A stretch of DNA of 64,000 nucleotides from Flammeovirga kamogawensis (lineage in GTDB: Bacteria; Bacteroidota; Bacteroidia; Cytophagales; Flammeovirgaceae): positions 2,232,001 through 2,296,000 of the forward strand of contig NZ_CP076128.1 in assembly GCF_018736065.1 (NCBI RefSeq), in the 5' to 3' direction. Position 1 is the first letter of the stretch. Every line of letters starts with the position of its first letter. Shown here in pieces: positions 17,013-26,088 of this stretch. Position numbers and translations under genes: made by a program. The notes under the pieces were generated by a model. That model saw nothing but the letters and a program-made list of their open reading frames with translations. It searched no databases and was not told where the DNA came from.

Positions 17013-18188
17013 ATGAATACTACGAAAATATATATATTATTATTTTTCGGATTTCTATTCAGTAGTAACCTATTTGCTACTAGTCTACATATAAGACGTG
17101 GAGAAACAAAAATTATAAATGGAGACCTTACTGTAAATAGAGGAGAAAGTATTACTGTAGATCCAGGAGGAGTTTTAATTGTAAAAGGTTCTGTTAAACT
17201 AAATGGCTATGTAACTACGATTGCAAGACATGGCCCTCCTAGCTTTAATCCAAGATATATCTATATTCGAAATAATGGAGATATTGTAGTTGAAAAAAAT
17301 GTTGCAATAAATAATGCAGTTAACTACACAGCAGGGTTACATGCTAGTTTATCTATTTTAGGAGAAAGAGTTAATGCTGCCGGAACATATGCAGGACGAC
17401 ATGGTCATGTCACTGGAACAAATAAAATTGAAGGGCATCCTGGAACTCATAATTATGTAGGTCCAAACCTTCACATGAATGGAATGGCTCAAGAATTCTT
17501 TGGTGGCGGTGGTGGTTATGGTGGACACACTACAGCCATGACTAAAAATAATATTGATCAAATTCCATCTCATGTAAAAGATCTTATTCTACAACATTTC
17601 CCTAATTCATTAGCTGCCACTAATTTACCTATAGAATTATCATCATTTAATGTGGTAATTGATGGAAATGCTGTTATTGCTTCTTGGGTTACAGCTCAAG
17701 AAATAAACACTAAAAGTTTCACGGTTGAAAAATCAGCGGATGGTAGAAATTTTGAGGTCATAGAAGAAAATATTGAAGCTGCAGGTAATTCAGAAGAAGA
17801 ATTAGAATATGAGATAACAGATATGGGGCATAATACTTCTGCAACAGTTTATTATAGACTAACCGAATATGATCTAGATGGTAAATCTGAATCTTGGATA
17901 AAAGAAGTACATCTTAAAAATGAAGCTTCATCTCATGTAATTAGTGTTTATCCAGATCCTGCAGATAGTAATTTTAATGTTGTTTTAAACCTTATACAAG
18001 GAGATAAAGCAACTTATGAATTAGTACAAGCGGAATCTGGAAAAATGATTTCTTTAGAGAACAAAGAAGAGTTTGATAATGGCAAAGCTGAATTTAATGT
18101 TAGTCATTTAAACGAAGGTATTTATGTTTTACTTGTTAAAATAAACGGTAAACCTGCATATAATAAAGAGTTGATAATTAAACATTAA
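17013..18188 (+). CDS. Secreted beta-helix/FN3-like T9SS cargo protein
   Basis: 391 residues. A signal peptide (about 1-22) is followed by a beta-rich N-terminal part (GDLTVNRGESITVDPGG, then repeats) and a Gly/His-rich stretch (about 130-180, FFGGGGGYGGH). The FN3-like module begins LPIELSSF (about 206) and contains SWVTAQEINTKSF. A T9SS type A sorting domain begins YPDPAD (about 313) and ends KELIIKH. The architecture is shared with the products at 15584 and 31927. Function unknown; export to the cell surface is well supported by the C-terminal domain. Confidence 0.8.
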   Translation: MNTTKIYILLFFGFLFSSNLFATSLHIRRGETKIINGDLTVNRGESITVDPGGVLIVKGSVKLNGYVTTIARHGPPSFNPRYIYIRNNGDIVVEKNVAINNAVNYTAGLHASLSILGERVNAAGTYAGRHGHVTGTNKIEGHPGTHNYVGPNLHMNGMAQEFFGGGGGYGGHTTAMTKNNIDQIPSHVKDLILQHFPNSLAATNLPIELSSFNVVIDGNAVIASWVTAQEINTKSFTVEKSADGRNFEVIEENIEAAGNSEEELEYEITDMGHNTSATVYYRLTEYDLDGKSESWIKEVHLKNEASSHVISVYPDPADSNFNVVLNLIQGDKATYELVQAESGKMISLENKEEFDNGKAEFNVSHLNEGIYVLLVKINGKPAYNKELIIKH

Positions 18189-18210
18189 TAATCAACTTCA
18201 AAAAAATAAA

Positions 18211-18250
18211 AAAGGCTGATTTCTTTATTGGAAATCAGCCTTTTTTATTT
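18211..18250. terminator. Bidirectional terminator between convergent genes
   Basis: AAAGGCTGATTTC (18211-18223) pairs with GAAATCAGCCTTT (18231-18243), loop 7 nt. T runs on both strands let it serve the T9SS gene at 17013 and the barrel gene at 18267. Confidence 0.88.
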
Positions 18251-18266
18251 GTCTTGTCTCGTAATT

Positions 18267-18815
18267 CTAAAATAATAGCCCTAAAGATATATCAAAAGAA
18301 CCCATAGACTTATCACTTTTCGGAATTCCTAGTTGCTCAAAACCAACTTGACCAGCTCCAATATAACTAAATTGAAGATTTAAAATTGCAAATTTTAATC
18401 CGGCTGCAATCTTATAACCAAAATTCCACTCATCAACTAAAGGATCCGATGAGACCGAATTAATAACTGTACTATTGTAAACTCTAACTCCTCCTAAACC
18501 CACACCTGCATAAGGTTTTAGAGTACCTGTAAGAATATAGTAACGGTACTGCAGCATTACTGGCATTAAAAGCCAGGCTTCTGCTAATGCATCGTTACCA
18601 CTAGCCATTAAATCTATTTGTCCGAGTATAGTAACTTCAGAATGATCTGTTATTCCTGCTCCAATCTCAGCATATATGTTAAAACCAACATCAGAGTATT
18701 CACTTAAATCTCCTGTTCCAGATGATAACCCGCCACCTAAACCGAAGCGAACTTGAGCATTAGATATTAATGAAAATGAGAATAAAAAAAAGATTGATAA
18801 TATAAGGTTTTTCAT
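18267..18815 (-). CDS. Outer-membrane beta-barrel protein (tandem copy 2)
   Basis: 182 residues. The signal peptide ends ISNAQ, then amphipathic strands with Gly-rich turns (FGLGGGLSSGTGD, GVGLGGV) run to a terminal GLLF. The C-terminal Phe is the usual outer-membrane barrel insertion signal. Length fits a small 8-strand barrel of the OmpW/porin-like class. It is a tandem paralogue of the gene at 18831, 15 bp downstream and probably co-transcribed. Ligand unknown. Confidence 0.75.
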   Translation of the reverse strand: MKNLILSIFFLFSFSLISNAQVRFGLGGGLSSGTGDLSEYSDVGFNIYAEIGAGITDHSEVTILGQIDLMASGNDALAEAWLLMPVMLQYRYYILTGTLKPYAGVGLGGVRVYNSTVINSVSSDPLVDEWNFGYKIAAGLKFAILNLQFSYIGAGQVGFEQLGIPKSDKSMGSFDISLGLLF

Positions 18816-18830
18816 GATTGAGAAGGTTTT

Positions 18831-19379
18831 TTAAAATAAAAGCCCAAGAGTCATATCCATTGAACCGAGCGTATATTCTTGGTATTTACCTGCATTAAGG
18901 TAATTTAATTGTAGATTAAAAATTGACAAACCGACGCCTACACCTACTTTATATCCAAAACTCCAGAAATCATCAATTACTTGTGGGTCTCCACCAGGGT
19001 TAAGAGGATCAGCTTTTAAATAATATGATTTTACTCCACCAATACCACCTTGTACATATGGTTTAAACATTGATTCACCATCTTTTGGTAAAATATAATA
19101 ACGTCCTACAGCCATAACTGGAATTTGATACCAAGCTTGAGCCAAAGAAACATCTAATGGAAGTGCTACAAAGCCATTTACCTGACCACTTAAAACAGCA
19201 ACCATGTTTTCGTTAAAATCATAGCTCAATTCAACATAAGCACTATATCCAGCACTCGAAAATGGAGATATATCACCAACGCCAGCAGAACCACCTCCAC
19301 CTATACCAAAATGCACTTGAGCAGTAGCAAAATGTGTGAAAAGAAAAAGGGAGATAAGTAATAGAAATTGTTTCATCAT
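18831..19379 (-). CDS. Outer-membrane beta-barrel protein (tandem copy 1)
   Basis: 182 residues, the same length as its downstream paralogue. The signal peptide ends THFATAQ; the first strand (VHFGIGGGGSAGVGD) and the terminal GLLF are shared. YKVGVGVGLSIFNLQLNYL matches the corresponding region of copy 2. A small 8-strand barrel is likely. It leads a two-gene operon. Confidence 0.75.
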   Translation of the reverse strand: MMKQFLLLISLFLFTHFATAQVHFGIGGGGSAGVGDISPFSSAGYSAYVELSYDFNENMVAVLSGQVNGFVALPLDVSLAQAWYQIPVMAVGRYYILPKDGESMFKPYVQGGIGGVKSYYLKADPLNPGGDPQVIDDFWSFGYKVGVGVGLSIFNLQLNYLNAGKYQEYTLGSMDMTLGLLF

Positions 19380-19489
19380 TTTTAATAGATTCTTTTATAA
19401 AGAGGTGTTGAAGTCAAGAACTAAATAGTAAGCTTAAAAATATACTTCAATGTTAAATTGAAGTACTATACAAATTAACAGGATTTGAT

Positions 19490-19530
19490 TAAAAAGAAAA
19501 GAGGTTGTCTCAAAACTGAAACAACCTCCT
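19490..19530 (-). terminator. Terminator after folE
   Basis: GAGGTTGT (19501-19508) pairs with ACAACCTC (19521-19528). On the minus strand the stem is followed by TTTTCTTTTT. Confidence 0.75.
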
Positions 19531-19552
19531 TAAACTACTGATATATTTTTTA

Positions 19553-20287
19553 CTAATCTGATGATTTCGGCACCAAACTTAAGAATTCCTTTCTAGTAGC
19601 TTCTTCTTTAAATTTACCACTAAAGTGAGAAGTTACTGTTGCACTGTAGGTATCTTCAATGCCTCGCATAGATACACACAAGTGTTTTGCATCAATAAGA
19701 ACAGCAACATCTTCAGTACCTAAGGTTTTCTTTAAATCTTCTGCAATTTGCACTGTTAAACGTTCTTGAACCTGAGGGCGCTTGGCATAATGCTGAACAA
19801 TTCTATTGATTTTAGAGAGACCAATAACTTGTCCATTAGAAATATAAGCTACATGAGCCATTCCAATAATTGGCACAAAATGATGTTCGCAATTTGAGTA
19901 GAAATGAATGTTCTTCTCAATAAGCATTTCATCATACTTATATTTATTATCAAAAAGTTTGATATCAGGCCTATTTTCAGGGTTTAAACCACTAAAAATT
20001 TCCTTCACATACATTTTGGCAACTCTTTTCGGAGTTCCTTTCAAGCTATCATCATTAAGATCTAAGCCTAAAATATCCATTATTTCTTTAAAGTGACCTG
20101 AAATCTTTTCAACTTTCTCGTCATCAGAAAGATCAAAGGCTCCCTCTCTCATAGGCGTATCGTAAGATGTTCCTACATGATTATCACCTATTTCATCTAT
20201 ATCTTCTTCAATATGAACCTTCACTCCATTAGATTGATGGACAACCTTAGATTGAAGGGTATTCCACGAAGTTTCGTTCTGTTTCAT
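19553..20287 (-). CDS. folE: GTP cyclohydrolase I
   Basis: 244 residues, with an N-terminal extension of about 45 residues before the conserved TPMREGAF region. It converts GTP to 7,8-dihydroneopterin triphosphate, the first step of folate and pterin synthesis. The zinc ligands are in place: C133 and H136 of NCEHHF, and C204 of KHLCVSMRG; the 71-residue spacing equals that of E. coli C110-C181. RPQVQERLT (about 170-178) is also conserved. The ATG lies inside the preceding PTPS-like gene (41-bp overlap), suggesting translational coupling. The two enzymes act consecutively. Confidence 0.95.
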   Translation of the reverse strand: MKQNETSWNTLQSKVVHQSNGVKVHIEEDIDEIGDNHVGTSYDTPMREGAFDLSDDEKVEKISGHFKEIMDILGLDLNDDSLKGTPKRVAKMYVKEIFSGLNPENRPDIKLFDNKYKYDEMLIEKNIHFYSNCEHHFVPIIGMAHVAYISNGQVIGLSKINRIVQHYAKRPQVQERLTVQIAEDLKKTLGTEDVAVLIDAKHLCVSMRGIEDTYSATVTSHFSGKFKEEATRKEFLSLVPKSSD

Positions 20288-20657
20288 ATAAAATAACTTT
20301 TAGGTCAAACTTACTTTCCAATTGATCTCTCAAGATCTGCCATATTACCACGCAGATATTTTCTGCAGTTGGGTTTAGGCCTTTGAACTCATCAACCTCT
20401 TCGTTTAAATTTTTATGATCCAATCTATCTAATACATGTTCTTTCATGATATCCTTAAGGATTTTCATATCTATAACATATCCAGTGATTGGATCAATCT
20501 CTCCTGTAACTTTTACATAGAGATCATAATTGTGTCCATGATAATACGGGTTATTACACTTTCCAAATATCTTTGTATTCTCTTCTGGAGACAATGCTGA
20601 GTTATGTAGACGATGAGCCGCATTAAAATGTGCTTTTCTTGATACTGTTACTTTCAT
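20247..20657 (-). CDS. queD: 6-pyruvoyl/6-carboxy-tetrahydropterin synthase family
   Basis: A start at 20657 (MKVTVSRKAHF) gives 136 residues, the family's normal size; an upstream in-frame ATG at 20711 would add 18 atypical residues. Zinc ligands are H15, H40 and H42 (HGHNY), with the catalytic C34. The motif GKCNNPxxHGHNY and LDHKNLN match eukaryotic-type PTPS, where Cys and the first His are 6 residues apart, rather than the spacing of 4 in E. coli QueD. It acts on 7,8-dihydroneopterin triphosphate made by the overlapping folE. Whether the product is 6-carboxy- or 6-pyruvoyl-tetrahydropterin cannot be decided from sequence, so the symbol queD is provisional. Confidence 0.85.
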   Translation of the reverse strand: MKVTVSRKAHFNAAHRLHNSALSPEENTKIFGKCNNPYYHGHNYDLYVKVTGEIDPITGYVIDMKILKDIMKEHVLDRLDHKNLNEEVDEFKGLNPTAENICVVIWQILRDQLESKFDLKVILYETERNFVEYPSI

Positions 20658-20720
20658 TAAATAATGGTAAGCGCCGTAAATTAGGGTGTTACACTGAAAA
20701 ACTCGTACCAAAGAGTATCA

Positions 20721-20753
20721 CAAAGTTACAATAGTATATTTATTATCTATAAA
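20721..20753 (-). promoter_or_regulatory. Probable promoter of the pterin operon
   Basis: On the minus strand, TTTA (20753-20750), 21 bases, then TAACTTTG (20728-20721). The second fits the -7 box TAnnTTTG and the first matches 3 of 4 bases of the -33 box. Predicted leader to the ATG at 20657 is about 55-60 nt. Confidence 0.45.
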
Positions 20754-20935
20754 CATTCTAAAATACTTTACGATCATTATGAACAAACGATGTTTAAACA
20801 GCAATTAATAAAAATTATCACTCAAGATAATACATTCTTTAACTTTTCTTCAATCAATAAACTTCAAATAATATAAATTGTTTTTAATTCGAATTAATTA
20901 GTTGGTATTTTTGATTATCAATTGAATAAAAAATT

Positions 20936-21880
20936 ATGACAATAACACAACTTGAATATATCGTTGCAGTAGATCAGTATCAAAACTTTTCTATTGCTGC
21001 AGAAAAATGTAATGTAACTCAGCCTACATTAAGTATGCAAATTAAAAAGTTAGAGGATATTCTTGATGTGGTGATTTTTGATAGAGGTAAACAACCAATT
21101 ATCCCTACAGAAATTGGGAAGAAAATTATTGAACAGGGTAAGGTAATATTATCAGAAGCAAAAAAAGTAAATGATATAATATTACAACATAAAGGTGAAA
21201 TTAATGGTGAATTGAAGGTGGGTATAATTCCTACTTTAGCACCTTATTTACTTCCTCTTTTTGCTGGTAGCATTTCTAAAAAATACCCTAATTTACAATT
21301 AACAGTTAAGGAGTTACAAACTGAAGAAATTATTCAGCATTTACATAAAGATCTTATTGATGTAGGGCTATTAGTAACTCCAATTAATGAAAAAGGGATT
21401 ACTGAACGTCCATTATTTTATGAGGAAATCTTAGTTTATACCAACCCAGAATATAAATTTGAGAAACAACTTGAGGTAAGTTTAGCAGATTTAACCTCTC
21501 CTGATATCTGGCTTTTGAGTGCTGGTCATTGTTTTAGAGATCAAATGATAAATCTATGTTCTTACCAAAGTAAAAATAAGATGAATTCTAATTTACCAAT
21601 CTCTTATGAAAGCGGTTCCTTAGAAACATTAATCCGTTTAGTTGACAAAGAAGGTGGTTTTACCTTATTACCTGAGTTGGCTGTTGATGAACTTTCTGAA
21701 GACGCTCAAGAACATATTAGAACATTTACAGAAGAAAGACCAATGAGGGAAGTAAGTATTGTACACGCAAGAAATTTTGCCAAAGCAAGCTTAATTGATG
21801 CTTTATCAAAAACTATTCAAGAATGTGTACCAAAAGAATTACTCACAAGAGACAGGGGAAATGTAGTTGAATGGAGGTAA
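20936..21880 (+). CDS. oxyR: OxyR, hydrogen-peroxide-sensing LysR regulator
   Basis: 314 residues. The N-terminal LysR HTH (about 1-60) contains FSIAAEKCNVTQPTLSMQIKKLE. The effector domain carries GHCFRDQMINLC, placing the redox pair at C199 and C208, the same numbers as in E. coli OxyR. Reversible disulfide formation there activates peroxide-defence genes. An upstream TATTTTTG (20906-20913) fits a -7 box, giving a very short leader of about 15-20 nt. No catalase or peroxidase gene is adjacent. Confidence in OxyR rather than a generic LysR is high because of the two cysteines. Confidence 0.93.
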   Translation: MTITQLEYIVAVDQYQNFSIAAEKCNVTQPTLSMQIKKLEDILDVVIFDRGKQPIIPTEIGKKIIEQGKVILSEAKKVNDIILQHKGEINGELKVGIIPTLAPYLLPLFAGSISKKYPNLQLTVKELQTEEIIQHLHKDLIDVGLLVTPINEKGITERPLFYEEILVYTNPEYKFEKQLEVSLADLTSPDIWLLSAGHCFRDQMINLCSYQSKNKMNSNLPISYESGSLETLIRLVDKEGGFTLLPELAVDELSEDAQEHIRTFTEERPMREVSIVHARNFAKASLIDALSKTIQECVPKELLTRDRGNVVEWR

Positions 21881-22000
21881 TTACGTCAATTATCTCTTTT
21901 TTTCAATCAAAAGAAAATTATCGCTAAAAAGCATTAAAGATAGATTGTAAAGGTAGTTATCATATATAAAATTGAAGTGCTTCTGGCACTTTCAACTAAT

Positions 22001-22549
22001 TTAATAGTCACCGTTATTTATCATATTAATTTCTTCCAACTCCTCTAAACGAGCTTCATGTTCATCCACCCATTTGGTTAAGTTATACTCTTCTTCGGGG
22101 TATAATTCATGATATGGAACATATTCACTTCCCATAGCACTAAATTTCTCTGTAAAGTACACTTCTATTTGTCCAAAGTTTAAACTAATATTTTCTGTCC
22201 AAACAGCATAGTCATTTTTTGTATATGCTTGTTGGGCAATTTTTCTTTCTATTTTGGCCTGTTCTAATTCTTGCTGATATCCTTGATCTTGATTCATTAA
22301 ATCATTTTTAAGAATTTCATAAAGCTGATATTCATCTGGAGTAATATCAAAAAGGTCTTTTCCAAAATATCTACTCCACAAATATTCATCAGTGGGGTTT
22401 TGCTTTAATTGCGACCAAATACGTGGTTTAACTAGAGGATCTTCAAGTAGTTCTTCATCATCATAATATTGTGCATAAGAAACACTTGTAGAAAAAACCC
22501 ATAGGGTAATTAATACACTGATTTTCAGCACTATTTTAAAAAATGATAG
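22001..22549 (-). CDS. Secreted protein of unknown function
   Basis: A start at 22549 (MLSFFKIVLKISVL) gives 182 residues and a normal signal peptide ending SVSYAQ; an upstream in-frame ATG at 22594 adds 15 residues. The mature protein is acidic and rich in Tyr and Glu, with a probable helical stretch (QQELEQAKIERKIAQQAYT) and a C-terminal acidic tail (HEARLEELEEINM). No family recognised. It stands alone, convergent with oxyR. Confidence 0.6.
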   Translation of the reverse strand, partial: LSFFKIVLKISVLITLWVFSTSVSYAQYYDDEELLEDPLVKPRIWSQLKQNPTDEYLWSRYFGKDLFDITPDEYQLYEILKNDLMNQDQGYQQELEQAKIERKIAQQAYTKNDYAVWTENISLNFGQIEVYFTEKFSAMGSEYVPYHELYPEEEYNLTKWVDEHEARLEELEEINMINNGDY

Positions 22550-22830
22550 CATAAATAAAATAATCAAAAAGGCTTGTAATAAAGCGTCATACACTTACTA
22601 TAACTATAAATACAACGTAATAGTTGATCCATAATTTTAATGTAAGTATAAAAAATGAAAAAATGATGCCAAATATTTTAATTGTACTATTTCTTTTACT
22701 AAAATAAAATATACTTTCTTACAACTGTCTTATTCATACATTAATAGTATATTTGTAATTCACATAGGCTAATCAAATCTAGATCGTAAACACTACTAAC
22801 ATTAACTTATCACGTTTTTAATTGGAAATT

Positions 22831-25764
22831 ATGACGGCTAAATTAAACATTGACAAAAGATATCTACAGAGATTAGATAGCCAACTTCAAGGAACTTTAC
22901 ATTATGATGATGTAATGCGTACTCTTTATTCTACAGATGCTTCTGCATATAGAGAGCTTCCCCTTGCTGTCGCTTTTCCTAAAAATGATAGCGATTTAAA
23001 GACACTTATAGAATTTGCAGATAAGCACAATACATCTCTAATACCAAGAACTGCTGGTACATCTTTAGCAGGACAGGTTGTAGGAAATGGTATTGTTGTC
23101 GATGTTTCTCGCACATTCACAAAAATATTAGAAGTTAATAAAGAAGAAAGTTGGGTCAGAGTTCAACCTGGTGTTGTTCGTGACGAACTTAATAAACACA
23201 TTGCTAGTGAAGGGTTGTTTTTTGGACCCGAAACATCAACTGCTAATAGAGCAATGGTTGGTGGTATGGTTGGTAACAACTCATGCGGTTCTAACTCTGT
23301 ACAATATGGGTCTACTAGAGATCATTTATTAGAAATAAAAGGTTTTTTAAGTGATGGTTCTGAAGTGACTTTTAAAGATGTTACTCCAGAAGAATTTGAA
23401 GAAAAAACAAAGCTGAACACTTTAGAGGGGCAACTTTATAAAGAGGTAAAAGAAATGCTTTTACCAGAAGAAGTAAGAAAAGAAATTGCTAAAGAGTTTC
23501 CTAAACCTTCTATTCCAAGAAGAAATACTGGATATGCTATTGATCTTCTTGCATTAATGCAGCCATTTAACCCAAATGGTAAACCATTTAACTTCTGTGA
23601 ATTAATTGCAGGTTCTGAAGGTACTTTAATCTTTATGACTGAAATTAAATTACATTGTAACCCTACTCCACCCCAATTTAAAGGTGTTTTATGTGCTCAA
23701 TTTGATTCTATTGATGCTGCATTAAAAGCCAATTTAGTATCTTTAAAGTTTGATCCTACTGCTGTAGAATTAATGGATAAATATATCCTTGATTGTACAA
23801 AAAATAGTATTGAACACCGTCAAAATAGATTTTTCTTAAACGGAGACCCTGCAGCTGTATTAGTCACAGAAATTGCTCGTGATTCTGAAGAAGAAATGCG
23901 TAAAGTTGCTAAAGAGCTAGAAGATGCTTACAAGGCACAAGGAATGGGTAACTTCTACAAACTAGTAGAAGGTGGAGATGTAAAACGTGTTTGGGATTTG
24001 CGAAAAGCGGGTCTTGGTTTACTATCTAATGTACCTGGTGATCCAAAAGCAGCACCTGTAATTGAAGATACTGCAGTAGATGTAGAGGATTTACCCGAAT
24101 ACATTGCAGAGTTTAACGAAATTCTAAAACAAAGGAACCTTACATGTGTACATTATGCACATGCAGGATCTGGAGAACTTCACTTACGTCCAATTCTTGA
24201 TTTAAAGACAGAAGAGGGCAATAAAATGTTCAAAACAATTGCAGAGGACATTGCTAAACTTGTAAAGAAATTTAATGGTTCTTTAAGTGGTGAGCATGGT
24301 GACGGACGTTTACGTGGAGAATTTATTGAATCTATGATTGGAACGAAGAACTTTAAACTTGTTGAACAGGTGAAACGTTCTTGGGATAGTAAAAATATAT
24401 TCAACCCTAATAAGATTGTTGATACACCGCCAATGAACGAAAGTTTACGTTTTATGCCTGGTATAGAAACTCCAGATATTAAAACAACTTTTGACTTTAG
24501 CGATGCACATGGCGTATTAAGAGCAGCTGAGTTTTGTAATGGTGCTGGTGCGTGTAGAAAAACCGAAGTGACTGGTGGTACAATGTGCCCTAGTTATATG
24601 GCTACACGTAACGAGAAAAACACTACTCGTGCAAGAGCAAATATATTAAGGGAATATTTACGTGCTCCTTACAAGATCAATAATTTTAATCATAAAGAAA
24701 TTTATGAAGTGATGGACCTTTGCCTTTCTTGTAAAGGGTGTAAATCTGAATGTCCATCAAATGTAGATATTGCAAAACTTAAGGCAGAGTTCCTTCAACA
24801 ATATTACGAAGCAAACGGGGCACCAATGAGAGCTAAAATGATTGCTTATTTCCCTCGTTTAACGCAAATAGCAGCAGCAACACCTTCATTATTTAATTTT
24901 GCTATTAGTAATCCATTAACTGGTAGTATTTTTAAATCAATTACAGGGTTTGCACAAGAAAGAGATGTTCCTAAAATTCATAAGCACACTTTCAAAAGTT
25001 GGTTAAAGAAAAGAACTCCAAAAGCTGCTCAAAAAGGTACAGTATATATCTTCTGCGATGAATTTACCAACTTCAATGATACACCTCTTGGCTTAAAAAC
25101 TATTGAGTTATTAGAAGCTTTAGGCTACGAAGTACTTTGGAAACCTCACGTAGAAAGTGGAAGAACTTTCCTTTCTAAAGGATTTGTAAAAGAAGCAAAA
25201 GATTTAGCATGTACTAATGTAGATATGCTAAAAGATTATATCAGCGAAGAAACTCCTCTTATTGGTATTGAACCATCTACAATCATGGCATTTAGAGATG
25301 AATATCCTGATCTGGTACACGCCCACCAAAAAGAGGATGCTCGTAATCTAGCTGATAATGCTCTAATGATTGATGAGTTTATTGCAAGAGAAGTGAAAGC
25401 AGGAAATATTTCTTCTGATCAATTTACTGAAGAGGAAAAATTAATTAAACTTCATACTCACTGCCAACAAAAAGCTACGGGTACTCAAGTTACAGGTAAG
25501 CAAATGTTAGGTTTACCTAAGAACTATAAAGTTCAAATTATTCCTTCGGGATGTTGCGGTATGGCAGGTTCGTTTGGATATGAAAAAGAACACTATAAAG
25601 TTTCTATGGATGTTGGAGAATTAGTATTATTCCCAACAATTCGAAAACAACCAAGTGATGTAATTATTGCAGCAGCAGGTACAAGCTGTAGACATCAAAT
25701 TAAAGATGGAACAGAGCGAGAAGCACTTCACCCTGTTGAAATCTTACTAGATGCTTTGAAATAA
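22831..25764 (+). CDS. FAD-linked oxidase / Fe-S fusion dehydrogenase (GlcD-GlcF, YdiJ-like)
   Basis: The ATG at 22831 is preferred over a TTG 9 bases upstream, giving 977 residues. The N-terminal FAD_binding_4 domain contains PRTAGTSLAGQ, and the FAD-oxidase C domain contains HAHAGSGELHLRP and SGEHGDGRLRGE. A ferredoxin-like part follows, with C569/C575/C586 and a CxxCxxCxxxC cluster at C631, C634, C637 and C641. C-terminal CCG-type cysteine motifs (HTHCQQKATG, PSGCCGMAGSFG) come last. This is the full GlcD plus GlcF arrangement in one chain, as in YdiJ-type 2-hydroxyacid dehydrogenases (D-lactate or D-2-hydroxyglutarate). Substrate is inferred. TATATTTG at 22748-22755 is a candidate -7 box. 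Monocistronic. Confidence 0.88.
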   Translation: MTAKLNIDKRYLQRLDSQLQGTLHYDDVMRTLYSTDASAYRELPLAVAFPKNDSDLKTLIEFADKHNTSLIPRTAGTSLAGQVVGNGIVVDVSRTFTKILEVNKEESWVRVQPGVVRDELNKHIASEGLFFGPETSTANRAMVGGMVGNNSCGSNSVQYGSTRDHLLEIKGFLSDGSEVTFKDVTPEEFEEKTKLNTLEGQLYKEVKEMLLPEEVRKEIAKEFPKPSIPRRNTGYAIDLLALMQPFNPNGKPFNFCELIAGSEGTLIFMTEIKLHCNPTPPQFKGVLCAQFDSIDAALKANLVSLKFDPTAVELMDKYILDCTKNSIEHRQNRFFLNGDPAAVLVTEIARDSEEEMRKVAKELEDAYKAQGMGNFYKLVEGGDVKRVWDLRKAGLGLLSNVPGDPKAAPVIEDTAVDVEDLPEYIAEFNEILKQRNLTCVHYAHAGSGELHLRPILDLKTEEGNKMFKTIAEDIAKLVKKFNGSLSGEHGDGRLRGEFIESMIGTKNFKLVEQVKRSWDSKNIFNPNKIVDTPPMNESLRFMPGIETPDIKTTFDFSDAHGVLRAAEFCNGAGACRKTEVTGGTMCPSYMATRNEKNTTRARANILREYLRAPYKINNFNHKEIYEVMDLCLSCKGCKSECPSNVDIAKLKAEFLQQYYEANGAPMRAKMIAYFPRLTQIAAATPSLFNFAISNPLTGSIFKSITGFAQERDVPKIHKHTFKSWLKKRTPKAAQKGTVYIFCDEFTNFNDTPLGLKTIELLEALGYEVLWKPHVESGRTFLSKGFVKEAKDLACTNVDMLKDYISEETPLIGIEPSTIMAFRDEYPDLVHAHQKEDARNLADNALMIDEFIAREVKAGNISSDQFTEEEKLIKLHTHCQQKATGTQVTGKQMLGLPKNYKVQIIPSGCCGMAGSFGYEKEHYKVSMDVGELVLFPTIRKQPSDVIIAAAGTSCRHQIKDGTEREALHPVEILLDALK

Positions 25765-26088
25765 AATATAGCATACGGTTTTATAAAATTAGCGACTTCT
25801 ATTTAATAGGAGTCGCTTTTATTTTGTCAAAACATAAGTAAGGTTTAATCATAACCGATAAAGACCAAATAATGCCTTATTCTATGGAATATAGTTATTT
25901 ACAGTATTCAATTCTTTAAATAATACTATAAACCTACAATAAATACCATGTAATAAATTTTCATTTTTCACATTTAAATATGTTTACTGAAAAAACATTA
26001 ACAACCTGTTTATATGAGTTAATATATAATGTGATGCTCCGTATCAATATTTAGTTTTACAATTCATAATTGAATTCAAGTTGTATTG
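25765..26088. other. Intergenic region, 324 bp
   Basis: Contains the terminator at 25791-25824. The remaining AT-rich part shows no recognisable promoter, RNA structure or repeat. The next gene starts at 26089 without a visible ribosome binding site. Confidence 0.6.
25791..25824 (+). terminator. Terminator after FAD/Fe-S dehydrogenase
   Basis: AGCGACTTCT (25791-25800) pairs with AGGAGTCGCT (25808-25817), with one G-T pair and a 7-nt loop, followed by TTTATTTT. Confidence 0.8.

Noticed and set aside
22822-22830. TTG start for the FAD/Fe-S dehydrogenase
   Set aside because: An ATG 9 bases later gives the natural N-terminus. The same reasoning was applied to the TTG or GTG starts at 26086, 27904 and 58544.
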